Source of the DNA: Mytilus galloprovincialis
Lineage: Eukaryota; Mollusca; Bivalvia; Mytilida; Mytilidae
Direction of reading: 5' to 3'
Length of the DNA: 64,000 nt
NCBI RefSeq assembly: GCF_965363235.1
Contig: NC_134844.1
Span: forward strand, 22,364,646 to 22,428,645
The translations under genes were made by a program, and so were the position numbers. The notes under the pieces were generated by a model. That model made no database searches and had not been told where the DNA came from. It saw only the letters and a program-made list of their open reading frames with translations. Positions 45,951 through 60,100 of this stretch are shown here, piece by piece (position 1 is the first letter of the stretch; each line of letters begins with the position of its first letter).

Positions 45951-47450
45951 ATAAAAGCAACAGTATTATACCGCTGTTCAAATGTCAAAAATCAGTTACA
46001 ATAAAACAAATACAGGTTACAAACTCAAACAGGTAGAAGCACATTAATTATAAGAGGAATACAAAGAAATAACAGGAACACTGAATTGCAACAAAATCAA
46101 ACGCCGACATACATCGAAACGAACTATTAAATAACGACAGTCGTATTCTTGATTTGGTAGAGAAAATTTTAAAAAATAAATTAACGGACTGAACCTGGTT
46201 TTATTGCTACCTATACCTCCCGCTTATATGGTAATGATAAAAAAATATCGATAAATGACAACACTTACTACTTATAATACAGAAATACAGCCCAAACAAA
46301 TACAATAGTCGACACAACGAACATTTTTCACCAACGACACACAGCACAATACATCACAAACAGTGACGCACTTATGTAGCGAATATGTGATCTTGAAATT
46401 CATGCAATTATTTTCACAATACTAGTCCAAACAATTATCACGACAATGACGGTATTGAAAGGCTATTTTATACTATTTGGACTACAAACGATAAGTCATA
46501 ACACATTATTCAATCGCAACCACGACATAAACATCATACATGTATATAGATTCATAAATGTTGGATGTATTAAATAAGGATACACTCCGAATAGCGATGC
46601 AAATTACCACTCGGTAAACAATCATATTGTTATCGTATCTTTGTATGCAATACTGGCGATGGGAGTTGACACTTAGTGTCACCATGAAGAATAGAACACA
46701 ATCGATAAACTTACAAATCAGATTACTATGATAGTATATAAAGATCTAAGACCGACAGCGAAACATCTGAGTTGAGACACTGACTCACTGTGTAGGTCAA
46801 CCACGTCGTGAAGTTGGCATTAAAACTGTTCATACATAACTTATGATTTATAAATAAAGTGTCGATTTCAGTGGTCGTTACTCACAACTCTGTTTTAGCA
46901 GTTCTTACGTATGAGTGCAGTCCTGTTAACGAAGTCATATAGTGTGAGTATACACGAGCATAATGAATTGATTGGAATATGTACGACGGAGCAGAGGGAT
47001 GGTAACTGCTCTGAAATTAAAAAGCAGAGCAAATCTGACAGTAATGGTACACAATCAGTGCAAACTAAACTCCCAACTGCCTGCTAAAGTATTATTCCAC
47101 CGAACTCAACAACTACGTTGTCCATCAAAAAGTGCAGCATTTGGTGATACAGGTATCATCATCTGTGTATTTGTTGTGGGAATTAGTGCGGTTTATAACT
47201 AAGAGAGGTTATACGTGGCCCAAAACAAGAATTTTGTATTGTCCCTTCTCATTTTTGTAGGAAATAAATTGTTAATGAACTGAAATAGTCAATCCCTAAT
47301 AGAGTTTGGAGAATAGAAATGTAACGGAAACACCAATAAGAGGTTTTCAATCAAATTGAAACGGTATCACACTATTTCTACGTCTGAGTTTTTAAGTAGA
47401 CAGAATAGTGGTAATACGTAAAAAAAAATTGTGCAGTCGAACATGAATTA
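45951..47450. other. Repeat-derived intergenic stretch
   Basis: 45955-46200 holds inverted relatives of the AGCGGTATA repeat. 46733 has GTATATAAAGATCTAAGACC, a TATA-like promoter-like stretch upstream of the Penelope-like copy, possibly its regulatory end. No host ORF was recognised. Confidence 0.35.
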
Positions 47451-47455
47451 AGGCA

Positions 47456-49205
47456 GTGAGGTCGTTGATACAAATCAGAATTAAGAAACTGAATGGGTCT
47501 ACCAATGCCCTTGATACGTCAATATTTAAAGACCCAAATTTTGCAAAACACATATCCTACCTCCACGAAAAATATGTAGTTGTCCCTGCAGATAAAGTCC
47601 CAAACAACATCGTTTTTGTGTGTACAACGCATTACATTAACTGCTTGATAAACGAATTAGGTATAAACAATTTACTTGGAAACTCAACATATACCCTCAC
47701 GACACTTACCAAAGAGGAAATCCTGGATACTCATAGGTCTGTTCTATATTCCTTTGGAATTTCAACTAAAGACGAAGAACTGGATCTTCCATCTCTGTAT
47801 TGGATACCTAAACTACATAAGTGTCCTTACAAACAACGGTATATTGCTGGGTTTTCCAAGTGCTCCACGAAACTTATTTCTAAATTATTGATATCTATGT
47901 TATCAGCAATCAAAGCCCGGTTTCAACGTTATTGTTTAACTGCCTATTCTTGAGGTTGCGTGATTCAGATGTGGATACTAAATCCAAAGATCTTTTAAAG
48001 TACATACAATCTCTTTCATCTTGCAATAGTATTAACTCATTTGAATTTTCTACACTTTACAAAAGTATTCCACAAAACTAAAAGACAAATTGAAAGAGTT
48101 GGTATTACTTTGTTTCATTAAAAAGAATGGCCAACGTAGATTAAAGCATCTTGTCTTAGGGAGGGATAAATCTTACTTTGTAAAGGATCACTCTGATTCA
48201 AACAAATAATTTTCTGAATCTGACATTATCAAGATGCTTGATTCTTATAGACAATATATTTGTTACGTTTGGAGGACGTGTTTTTCAACAGACTGCCGGC
48301 ATTCAAATGGGAATCAATTGTGCCCCTATTCTTGCAGACTTGTTTCTTTTTTATTATGAGACTGACTACATACAAGAGTTTCTTAGGAAGAAAGATAAAA
48401 ATTTAGCAATATTCTTTAACTTTAATTTCCGCTTTACAGATGATGTTCTCTCACTAAATATTTCAAAATTTGGTGACTATGTTGAACGCATCTATCCCAT
48501 CGAACTAGTGATAAAGGATACAACAGTTACAGTTAATTCAGCCTCATATCTTGACTTCCATCTAGAAATTAAGGGTCGGTTGAAAACAAAACTTTACGAC
48601 AAAAGAGATGATTTCAGCTTTCTAATTGTGATCTTTCCATTGTAAGTAGCAATATTCCAGCAGCACCTACATACCGGGTATATATCTCCAAATTGATACG
48701 ATATTCCCGTGCTTGTATTTCCTATCATGATTTTCTTGATAGAGGGTTGCTACTCACAAGGAAGCTATCAAACCAAGAGGGTCCAAATGGTGAAGTTGAA
48801 ATCATCCCTTTCTTAAATTTTACGGACGCCATCACGAGTTGGTTGACCGTTGTAGAATAACTGTTGCACAGATGATATAGGATATGTTCCTTACTTCACA
48901 ACTACAATCAACTTCATTTTCATCAATGTAATCCACCGAATTAGGCTATTTACCGAATTTGTTGTAACATAAGTAACACGACGGGTGCCACATGTGGAGC
49001 AGGATCTGCTTACCCTTCCGGAGCACCTGAGATTACCCCAAGTTTTTGGAGGGGTTTTTGTTGCCTATTCTTTAGTTTTATATGTTGTGTCATGTGTACT
49101 ATTGTTTGTCTGTTTGTCTTTTTCATTTTTAGCCATGGCGCTGTCAGTTTATTTTCGATTTATGAGTTTGACTGTCCCTCTGATATATTTCGTCCATCTT
49201 TTAAA
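47456..49205 (+). mobile_element. Penelope-like retroelement, best copy (fossil, broken)
   Basis: Reading + in order: YLHEKYVVVPADKVPNN, HYINCLINELG, a DLPSLYWIPKLHKCPYKQRY block (family PxxYWLPKLHK), IAGFSKCSTK, then GIQMGINCAPILADLFLF and the catalytic FRFTDDVLSL, with ELVIKDTTVTVNSASYLDFH downstream. A IRYSRAC...FLDRGLLL end and a conserved 3' tail at 48985-49205 follow. Known elements of this group copy by target-primed reverse transcription and many carry hammerhead motifs in their terminal repeats. Several breaks are present; it is inactive. Confidence 0.78.
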
Positions 49206-49216
49206 GACTAGGTAAA

Positions 49217-51124
49217 TATCATTATTTGTCATTCTCAATGTTGCGCCGATCGGAATATACCCGAAAACAATAATCTTTAAACTGAAAATACAATCAACTG
49301 GTTTAGTCAACGTCAGATTTCAAACTGAAAAACTGTCAGATTCTTTTTAGCATGTTGTGTTTAAAATGACTACATATTTACGTAGTCCTTATTTCCGGTT
49401 AACATGCAAACAGAAGACGAGGACGTTTAAGGATAAATTAACGACTCTTGTCATTAAAGGATATATAATAACTATCTTGAAAGGTAATTGATTGCATGTT
49501 AAACATATTATAACGTTTAAAAACATCGTTGTTAAGTGAAATTCTACGCATAAAATCGAGGCCGACATGTTGACAATGGGACATGAATATCATATTCGCG
49601 GAAAATATAGTGCGGGAATTATAAAATACAAAAGAACTGAATAATTGTTTATTATGAAGATAATTACAACTAACTTTGCACAACACTCAATATTTGCTTT
49701 TTGTTGAAACTTACTTTTGTAGTTCATCTACACCCAGAAAATTCATGACATGCAGTACCTTGCGGTTAATGATTATAATTGCCTGTCGGTACAAATTTTC
49801 CTACGGCAGGTCACAAAATGCTTTAATCGCTAAAAAAGAAGGCATCATTCCAAATCTCAATTAACAGAACTTACTACTTTATAATGAAAATTCTTGTTAG
49901 TGCTCATGTATTTTTATTTTTTTCAACGTTTTAAGATTTCTGTAGACAATTTTAAGTCAATATATATGTCAGTCAACTTGTCACTAGACATATGAACAGT
50001 TTGACTAAATGTTTTTTCTTCTTTTTCACTCTCTGAACTTTCTACATATGAGACACACCCATTTATAATAAAAATTAACATACGCAAAAAGCGCGTACAT
50101 ACGACTTATTAGTTGTGCTAGAATCAAAACAGTTGAAAGGCGCAATTAAACGGCAATCAAATAATACGGTTTATTATATTAATATTGTTACTGTTGCCCC
50201 GATATCCTCCAATGAAACAATCTGGTTATCATCTTTCAAATATTGGCTATCATCATAGGATTCAATGAAGTGGATTGTAAAAAAATATGATGTGATCTAT
50301 CGAAATACCTTCTGAGCAGTACATGATAATTGGAATACGGACTTGTACGATATTACGAAAGCCCAGAAAGATCATGCGAGATTCGATATACGAAATTCGA
50401 GATTCAATAATCTGTAGATCGAAATTCGAAATTCGAGATTTAATAATCTGAAGTTCGAAATTCGAAATTCGAGATTCAATAATCTGAAGTTCGAAATTCG
50501 AAATTCGAGATTCGATATTCGATATTCTATCCAGCGTCACAATCAGAAGAATGCTTCTTACTTGTGAATTATTTTGGACCAATGAACTGTGTTTTTACAT
50601 AAATGATATTGAACTTACACGTGTGCTTTTAACTGCATAGTGTAGTAAATTGGTTGTCGTGCAAGAAAGAAATAAGAAGGTATGTTTTTATTTGTTTATT
50701 GCACTATTTGTTTGTAGGTTAGTTCAACTTCACAAATATAGTAAAGCGTATTGGCTACGTATTATTTCAAGAGCAAACTTTGCCTAAATTAAACATGACA
50801 AAGTTGCATACAATATTATCTAAATAATTTATCACATTAAAAGTAAACAAGTAAACATGATAGGATGTTCGTACCTTGAGATATGTTTACAGATAAAGAT
50901 AATTTAATTCCTTAAACGCCAAATTAGTTTGATTTATACACCCATCAGGTAAATTTATATTATTTCTCAATCCGAAGTTTGGGTCAAATTATAACATACA
51001 ATAGGTAGAGCTTTTAACTTTCCAGTCACTGAAAAAAACTAATGAAAACAATATGGTAGAATTAGAAATATTGAATGATTCTTTATGTTTATTATGAAAT
51101 CCAGTTGGATTTTTGTTATACAGA
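49217..51124. other. Spacer before MIF-3
   Basis: AT-rich. 50390-50525 is a ~44-bp tandem repeat built on TTCGAAATTCGA (about three units) whose palindromic TTCGAA words give a repeated minus-strand frame. A TTATACAG acceptor-like site sits one base before the MIF-3 start codon, suggesting a 5' UTR intron. Confidence 0.5.
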
Positions 51125-54100
51125 ATGCCTAGAATACTCATTCGTACGAGCTTGAAAGATGCAGATTTACAAGATGACTTTGAAGACAAAGTAGCACAGA
51201 AAATTAGCGAGGTTCTTGAATATCCGTTAGAGGTAAGAGCAATTATGAAACGTCAAAGGTTAATTGAACGGTTTAGTCGATAAACACTATGACATGAAGA
51301 GTTTTTTTTAAATATACTCAAGACCTGCACAATAAAATATCTTATTATGATATAAGAGAGTCTGAAATTCTTCATATAGTCTAGTCTGTCTACAGAATCA
51401 ATCTAAACAAATTGCAACAGAAAAGATTTTTTAGATATAATATGAGATTATCATAGCACATTACTGTTAAAAAAGTCTAACAAAATCGTACGGTCGGAAA
51501 TCGGTGAAAATTGAAAATAAAAATATCGGTGATGTGCCTACCGATTCGTGTCAGAAATGGTCCGCCATATTGACAAAGGGAGAAGACTCTTACATATGTG
51601 AATTTATAGAAACCAACTGAGAAGATGATATCACTGAAAGAATCGCTAACATAAACTTATATTATTATAAAAGTATGCTGGTAAGTGTTTTTTTAACATA
51701 CACTTATGTTTTGCGTGTATTTAGATATTCGGAAATGCGTCAAGAAATGAATTAGACATACAAAAGTTCTTGACGCAGGTCAAACGACAAAGATCGCTAT
51801 ATTTTTGTTTATTTCAAAGAAAATAAGTAAAATCAACTATGTTTACATAAAATCAATTAAATTTAAACTAATAAAGTCCAAAATATAGCAATAAAAATAA
51901 TTTAAAGGAACGTAGTAAGACTCGTCCCTAACGAAAACAAAAAAGTATGGAACGCCAAATTAACAAAAATGGATAGTCATAATTGCAATTTTGTCGATTT
52001 TGAACTTATTACTATAGCCGAAGCATTTATTCTTACCTACTATTGCATTTTCTTCAAATTAATAATTTAAATAATTATTTTCTTTCTTTTTTAATGAATA
52101 ATTGTCGAAAATAAACTATTTTGTAATTTTATTTCATCTTTCACTTGAAGAAACTTATTCAGCGTCATGATTTTATTGGAGCTAACCACAGTCACTGTGC
52201 TAATTGTTTAGCACACGGATAATTTCTATATCAGGTACTAGATTATATTTTTCTGCATTTCCTATTTCAATGAAAATATTTTATCACAGTGGAGTCAAAA
52301 ATATTTGCGTATCTTGTACTACCAAAAGTCAATTCAAACCAAATTCAAAATGAATGGTTAACTAAACAAATGTACGGAATATGCTACAATAAAACACAAT
52401 CGAAAGTTTCCAAGTAGGGAAAACATCGAACATAGTATACTTTTTTAATGCTTTATAATAAATATTGTACTTCAGTTCAAGCTGCTCGTTTCTGTGTGTA
52501 CTTTGTATAGTTTGTCTTGTTTGTCTCAATGTCCTTTTCGTTTTCTCTGATGCGATTTAAGCCTATTGATTCAACTTCTCTTGTCACCCTTTTTGACACT
52601 TTTCAAATAATTCATTATCTTCAGTAGTGCTAGAATTCATAATAAATTGAGAAATGGACAAATGAATTACAGTGTATAGACACACTAAAAAAGAAACATC
52701 ACACGGACAAGAAAACATTATTCATTTAGAGTCGATGTTGTTTATTCTTGTTGTTCTGAATAATATTTTAATGTGTATTGATATGTTATATGACATATAT
52801 AATGATTAAAATATACAAAAACAAATGATGTGTGTACTAATTCTTTTCAGCTACATCTATACCATGGAGAAATGTATTGTGTGCCTAAAAGATGACCACC
52901 CAACAACGCTGATCAAATTGCGACAAAAAGGATGTCTTGGAATTATCAAAGCTAGCCAGGAAAGAGGAGACTGTTTGTCCGCATTAGAGGGTAATTTTGT
53001 CCATCAACTCTGCAGGAAAACATATACCAATCCAAATGACATAAAGAAATACAAAAAAGAAAAACTTGTTCTGAGAGAAATAAATACAAATACTCCAAAA
53101 CTACGATCAAAGTCCCATTTTGATTTTAAACATCATTGTTTATTCTGTGGAAATGAAGCAACGGACTCCAAGAAAAAAGACAAAAATGTATTTCAGGTTC
53201 GAACTGATGATTTTGAGAGTCGCATACAAGATGCTTGTGATCTCCGAAATGATGATTGGGCAGCCGAGGTTCGCGGAAGACTGGAGAGCGTAAGCGACCT
53301 CCATGCAGCGGATGCTGTTTATCACCAGGCATGTAGTGTAAACTTCCGCACGTGCAAAAATACTCCTGTATTCCGTTCTCCCATATCACCAGACACAAAG
53401 CCTGAAAACAAAAGAGGAAGGCCAGCTTTGCAAGAAGACGGCTTCTACAAAATAGTCGACTTCCTTAAACATCATGACGACGAACAGATTTCTATATCAG
53501 ATCTTGTTGAAAAAATGGACGAGATGTGTGATGGAAATGCTTATAGCCAGATGTATTTAAAGAAAAGATTGAAGCAACATTTTGGAGACGAAATCATTAT
53601 TACAGACATACCAGGTAGAAAAAGTGTTGTAACTCTACGAGAAACTGTGACTTGTATTCTCCAGGACTATTACCAGAGACCAAGCAATTTAAATCCAGAT
53701 GACGAAAAGAGAGCTTTGATCAGAGCAGCTGCCAAACTGATAAAAAGCGACATCCGATCTGTAGATACCACAAAGTCTATCTATCCAACTCCAGCTAACA
53801 TTGCATCAGTTGATAATAATCTATCATACTTACCCGAAAGCCTACTGTTATTCCTTTCTAATATATTTTCTGAGAAAGACCCATCAGTGAAAATAGCTTC
53901 CATAGGACAAGCAGTAATGCAAGCCTCACGACCTCGAGCACTTATAACACCGCTTCAACTCGATCTAGGAGTACAGGTGCATCACAACTTCGCTTCACGA
54001 TTTCTTGTGTCCACATTGAACAGCTTAGGATTTTGTTCCTCATACTATGAAGTCCAGAAGTTTGAATCAAGTGCTGCAGCTGTACAAGGAGTTGACCTTC

Positions 54101-57100
54101 CAGGTGATATAAGCAACAGCTTTGTACAATTTGTAGCAGATAACGTTGACCACAACACAAGAACGATAGATGGCCTCAACACTTTTCATGGCATGGGCAT
54201 AATAGCTGGAATTACGCCTGGTACGAAGAGAACACAACCCATTCCTAGAATAGCTTTTTCTACTGATGAAATAAAGGCATTAGCAAAGATAGAGATCAAA
54301 TATTACAAACCTCAATCAGATCGTATGGCTGAATTAAGTTATGCTGAGTTGAAAAACCTAAACACATTGGATAAGACTTTCCGTCTTGATCTGCTGTCGG
54401 TTATTGTTTGGCCTTTAAAGTATCCAATACCAATGTGGTCTGGCTTCATGCAGATGGTTCAGACGGGAGACTACCCAGGAAAATCATCAGTTTCATTCAT
54501 GCCTATGATAGATTTGAATGCTTCGGACATGATATGTATTTATTCTACATTGAACTTCGTCGCCAACCAAGCAAAGCGTTATTACATAACAGCGATCTTA
54601 ACTTTTGATCAACCTCTGTATTGGAAAGCCTTATCAATTGTTGAAAACGAAAATCCAGGAAGCACCTTGAAGTCTATGGTTTTACGATTAGGACCATTCC
54701 ACACAGAGATGAGCTTCCTCGGCTCAATAGGGAATCTTATGAGTAATACTGGTTTGAAAGAGATGTTAGAACTCATATACGCTCCGAATGCCGTCACGCA
54801 TATCCTTAGCGGAAAAGCTGTAGCTAGAGCTTTTAGAGGTCACATGTTGGTGGATACAGCACTTTATTGTTTGTTGATTGCAGATATATTTAATATTGAC
54901 GTATCTAAACTTTTGGAAGAACCCAATTCAACCCTTGAAACAACTGAAATGAAGGAAATTGATGAATTATATTCTCAATTATCCTCTGGAGAGCTGTCAG
55001 CTTCAGAAGCGAGTGAATCGGACGTCTTGAAAAACCTAGAATCAACGGTCCGGAGAAAAACTGAAATTTAAAAGCAAAGTCGTACAGCAAAGTTGTGGTT
55101 GCAATATTCAGAAATGGTCCAGGTTTTAAGACAATTTATCAAAGCAGAGAGAACTGGTAACTGGCCTCTTCATTTGCAAAGCATCAAAGAAATGTTGCCT
55201 TTTTTGGCAGCATCTGGACATAATCTGTACACGAAAACAGCATACGTCTACTTAATGACGATGCAATCTTTAGACGAAGACCATCCTGATGTTTATGCTA
55301 ATTTTATCAATGGGAATCATGTCATCAGACGCAGCAATAGGTACTGGGCTGGAATATCTTCAGATTTATTTATAGAACAAGTTCTAATGAGAAGTGTGAA
55401 AACAGCGGGTGGATTGACGAGAGGTCGAGGAATGACTGAAAGCCAGCGTTCCCTTTGGCTTATGTCCATGCCAGCATGTGCTGAGATCAATCAAGCTATG
55501 CAGGATTTGTCCGGAGTAGGATACTTTTCTAGTGAACAACACAAAGACGAAACACATGCAAGACAAAAAAAGGACACTAACGACATTCAAACGCTTCTCA
55601 CGTTCTTGAAAAGTCGTAATCCATTCATTGATTCAGAGGTAGACCGTTCACTACGAAACATTGAGACAGGTGTAGTAGCTGATAAAACCGTGAATGTGGA
55701 TGATGCCAAAAAGGTTGGGACTTCCATTCTACAAGAACTAGTAGGAAAGAATGTAGCTGACCACACGTTTAGGAGAAAGAAACAAGCCATTACGCTTGGC
55801 AACAAAGCAGGCAAAACTTGACGGCGAACCTCTTAGAATAGATTCACAGCTCCTTTTTCAGAGATGCACCACTGCTGCACATGGTATTTCCGAAGATATT
55901 TCAGAGATATTTCAATTTGAATTATGTGGAGTTCCTTCATCAATATTTGAAACCACTGGCCTTCCAAGAGAGCCTCAAAAATCAACCCTTGCCGAATATA
56001 TGTGGAATTTGACTGGACTTAAACCAAAAGCACCAACAGAAACCCACTTTGTACTTGATGGTGGTTCTCTTATACACCGTTTACCATGGACAAAAGGAGC
56101 TACAGTTGACACCATATGTATGACTTATGTCAATTATGTTAACAATCACTATACAGATGCGACTGTTGTGTTTGACGGATATCCATCAGTTCCAACTACA
56201 AAAGACGTAACTCATTTCAGACGTACTAAAGGAATAATATCTCCAAAAGTCAATTTTAACAATGACACACCAATCAAAACAAAAAAAGACGAATTTCTTT
56301 CAAATTCAGAAAATAAACAGCACTTTATCAATACCCTTGGAGAAAAACTTAAGGACGGAGATGTTCAAGTTATCCATGCAGAAGATGATGCTGATCTAAA
56401 GATTGTGCTTACAGCAATAGAAAAGTCGAAACAACATACAACTACCGTCATAGGAGAGGACACTGACCTACTCATACTACTCTGTTATCATTCAAAAGAT
56501 GCTATAAACAAGATTTATTTCAAATCAGAAGCCAAGCAAAACACTCACAAAATAAAGATTTGGGACATCACAGAGACAAGGAGAAAAATTGGACCACTTG
56601 TTTGCAATATTTTGCCATTCATTCACGCCTTTAGCGGATGCGACACAACATCTCGAATTTTTGGTCAAGCAAGGGCACGGTTTTCAAGAAAATAAGTACT
56701 AACCTTAAATTACAAGATCATGCAGCTGTCTTTTGCCAGGAGTCCAATGTTGAGAGCATTCATAAAGCAGGAGAACAAATCTTTGTTGCATTATATGGAG
56801 GGTTACAAGATGTTGAAACATTAGATATGCTGCGTTACAGAATATTCGCCTCCAAAGTTTGCGTTGGAAATATATATGTACAAGTGCACACTCTCCCACC
56901 AACATCTGACGCTGCTAAGCTACATTGCATGAGAGTTTATCATCAAACCCAAGTTTGGATTGGGAAAGGTGATAAATTAGATCCAAAGGACTGGGGTTGG
57001 CATGTTGAGGACAATAAATTGCTTCCAATTAGAGCAATACTACCACCGGCTCCCGAAAAGCTTCTTAGGATAATCAGATGTAATTGCAAATTGAATTGTG

Positions 57101-60100
57101 ACACAAAACGATGCTCCTGTCGTAAACACGGAATAGACTGTTCCCCAGCATGTGGGGAATGTCGGGGAATGAATTGTTCAAATACAAGTAACATTACAGA
57201 AGCCGATGAACTAGACATGTGAATGCATCAATATGCATGTACATTGCAGAGACATTTAACTATACATTAGGAAGACTTATATCAAAATTGTCTGTTTTTT
57301 TGTTAAATTAAAACAAAATCAAATATTTTCAAAGATAAATTTTTCAGAAATTGTATTTACCATTCTAATACTTTTACATGAAAACAAAAGTAATCAAGTA
57401 AAAACAAAGTAATCAATTATTGAATAGTTTAGGCAATTTATAATATTAATTCAATGACTGTTGTAACAAATCTAACATTAATACATTTTTTTAGAAATTT
57501 ATTTCATTTTTTTTTGGGGGGAGGGTAATTTTGGGCTAATTTCGATGATAGATAAATAGATTTTCCTTAAAACAACTGTTTGTTTTCTTTTTTTTCTTCG
57601 CAAATAATTGTAAATAATTGTGTTTAATGTTTTTACTTTAAAGCTTTCTTCAAAATAAAACGTTTGAAAACAGCCATATATATATATATATATATATATA
57701 TGAATCTCAAATATATCGGTTAATTTTGCATTTTTTTGTGATTTTATCATTAAAAGGGATAATTCTACCAATAAATTCTAACTCTGGATTGTAAATTTTA
57801 CATCGGAAATGTTCTTTGTAGTTATTTTAGTCATCTTAATTCGTTTTTCAGATTTGATTGGCTAACATAGTGCCAAAATTTCGATTTTCAAAATTTTTTC
57901 ACAATTTTCCTCGATTTTTGGTTAAAATCAATGTTTTTAGCCCAAAATGGTGATTTCCGATCTTACGATTTTTCTAGACTTTTCATATATGATTGTGTCA
58001 TGCTTTGGTATTATAAAACTGTTGAAATCATTTCTGTTGCAATTTGTTTAGATTTATGCAATATTTGCCGTAGTCAGACTAGACTAATATAGCAATGGAG
58101 TTCTTTGAATATTCAACCCTACAATCATACAAAGATAAAATTAAAAATCATTTACATTATATGGAACATCGACAGACGACAAAACATATTTTTATATGTT
58201 TGTTTGTCAATATACCTAGGTTGACTTAAACCAATGGACATTTTAACATAAAGTATAATATAAAACAAAGAATATCGTCAGTAAGATGTTAGACAAATAT
58301 AAAAAAAGATGACTTGGTATGATTGCCAATGAGGCAACTCTTCACACGTGACAAAACTCTGGGTCATCGTATGGAATATAACAATGAATCCGAACAAAGC
58401 CCATATCTAAAAGCCAGCTATAATAAGCCCCGAAATGACAAATGTAAAACAATTCAAATGGAAAATCCAACAGCCTTATCTATGCCCCTCTCCCCGGCCA
58501 AAAAAAGTAAACATAAATGTATCTGTTTCCTAACAACAAAAGCTTTTTTTCAATCTTGATATCAGCGATACGTTATTTGTGTATCTTCTTTAACAACTAG
58601 AAAAAGAGGCTAATGATAACTAAAAGGAGAATCCAAACTCAATAGCCGAAAAAAAATCAAAGAAACCGTCGAAAATACAAACACAAATTTAGAAAACACT
58701 GCATAAAAACAAAGACAGAGTAAAATGAACATTACCAATAACTGGAATTGATCACATATGCTCCGGAGGTTAATTATTAATTCTGCTGAATTTGTGGCGC
58801 CGTCTTGTTGTTCATGAATGCGCAAATGCGATTTAATTTTAATAGGACTTCTCGACTTTAAAAATGTGTATAAACTATAAAGTCTTGCATGGGTCAATAC
58901 AGAACGGCTGTATTAACAATATCTATAGTGTACATCAATTTTGTTAATATTATTGCACTAGATATTGAATCGAAAACACTGACTTGAGCAAATAAGTACG
59001 TCTAAAGTAAAATCGAAAAAATGCTGAACTCCGAGGGAAATTCAAAACGAAAAGTTATTAATCAAATGGCAAAATCAAAAGTTCTAACATCAAACGAATA
59101 GTTAACTGCCATATTCCTGACTTAGTACAGGCATTTTTTTAAAGGTCGAAAATTGTTGAATAAACCTGGTTTAATATATATTATAGCGTACGTACTTTAC
59201 TTTTCAGTTGGTGTATATAAATGTATCAACAGGTAACAGGATGATAAATAATGGAAGGAAAACACCTATGATGTTTGTAGATATAGAATCAGTGAACAGG
59301 TTTAATGAAAAAGTCAACGATGATTACACAAAAGTCTTTATTCCATTTTTTGCTTCATTACTGAATATGCCAACTAATAGGTAGTATTTTAGTATTCCAT
59401 TGTTTAAAACTGTACAATATAAAATAAAAACAACTAAATATTGTAAATTAAAAAATATGTTACATGTATCTTAAAAACGTATTTCTATAGCATGCTCTAG
59501 CATAATTCGGTGAATATAAAAAAAGAAGATTTCTTTGTACATTGATCAGTAGAGATTTGTATTTGTCATTACTTGTCCTTTTAAAACTTACTTTGTGGTA
59601 TAAGTTTGTTTATTGTTAAAGGCTGCTCTCTCTGTTCCATTGTGTATCTGGTTGAGAGAGAGAGTTGTATCATTGGCAATCATAACATTGATTTCATTGA
59701 TCTCGACTAACTTTGTTGTTGTGTTAATGTTTATTTGTCAAACTTCTCAAAACATGGTTTGTTTGAATATGTATATGTAAAGAACAAAAATTCATCTGTG
59801 GAAAAAGAGTATTATGTTTACTAATTATGAAAAAGATCATCTTTACTAAACGTTGACTTATTAAACTTTGCTACATTTAAGCAAGAACGATAACATGTAA
59901 GGGCAAAACACACTATATCAATTATAAATATATACAACTGAATGCAAAGAAATCTACACAATCTAATTTTAAACTGGAACGCAACACTGAATATTGAAAA
60001 GCTTCCGAATGACGAGCCTGACACGTATGTTTCGTACTGTCATACATGTATACATTATTTATGTATGTGCCTGTCCCAAGTCAGGAGCCTGTAATTCAGT

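Larger units (their letters stand above)
51377..58086 (+). mobile_element. Academ-like DNA transposon (6.7 kb) in MIF-3 intron 1
   Basis: The termini TAGTCTAGTCTG at 51377 and CAGACTAGACTA at 58086 are inverted. A second identical inverted block (ATCTAAACAAATTGCAACAG on the left) follows, and looser similarity (AAGTCTA-AAATCGTA, GATCGGAAATC) extends the TIR past 100 bp. ATA flanks both sides (51374-51376, 58087-58089). The coding part (52864-57222) has no introns and encodes Cys-rich, XPG-like and CXC segments. A 3-4-bp target duplication plus an XPG-type nuclease is the described signature of the Academ superfamily. It reads in four successive frames, so it looks recently inactivated. Confidence 0.8.

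Noticed and set aside
50262-50582. 106-codon minus ORF with repeated SRISNFELQII peptides
   Set aside because: Produced by the TTCGAA tandem repeat.
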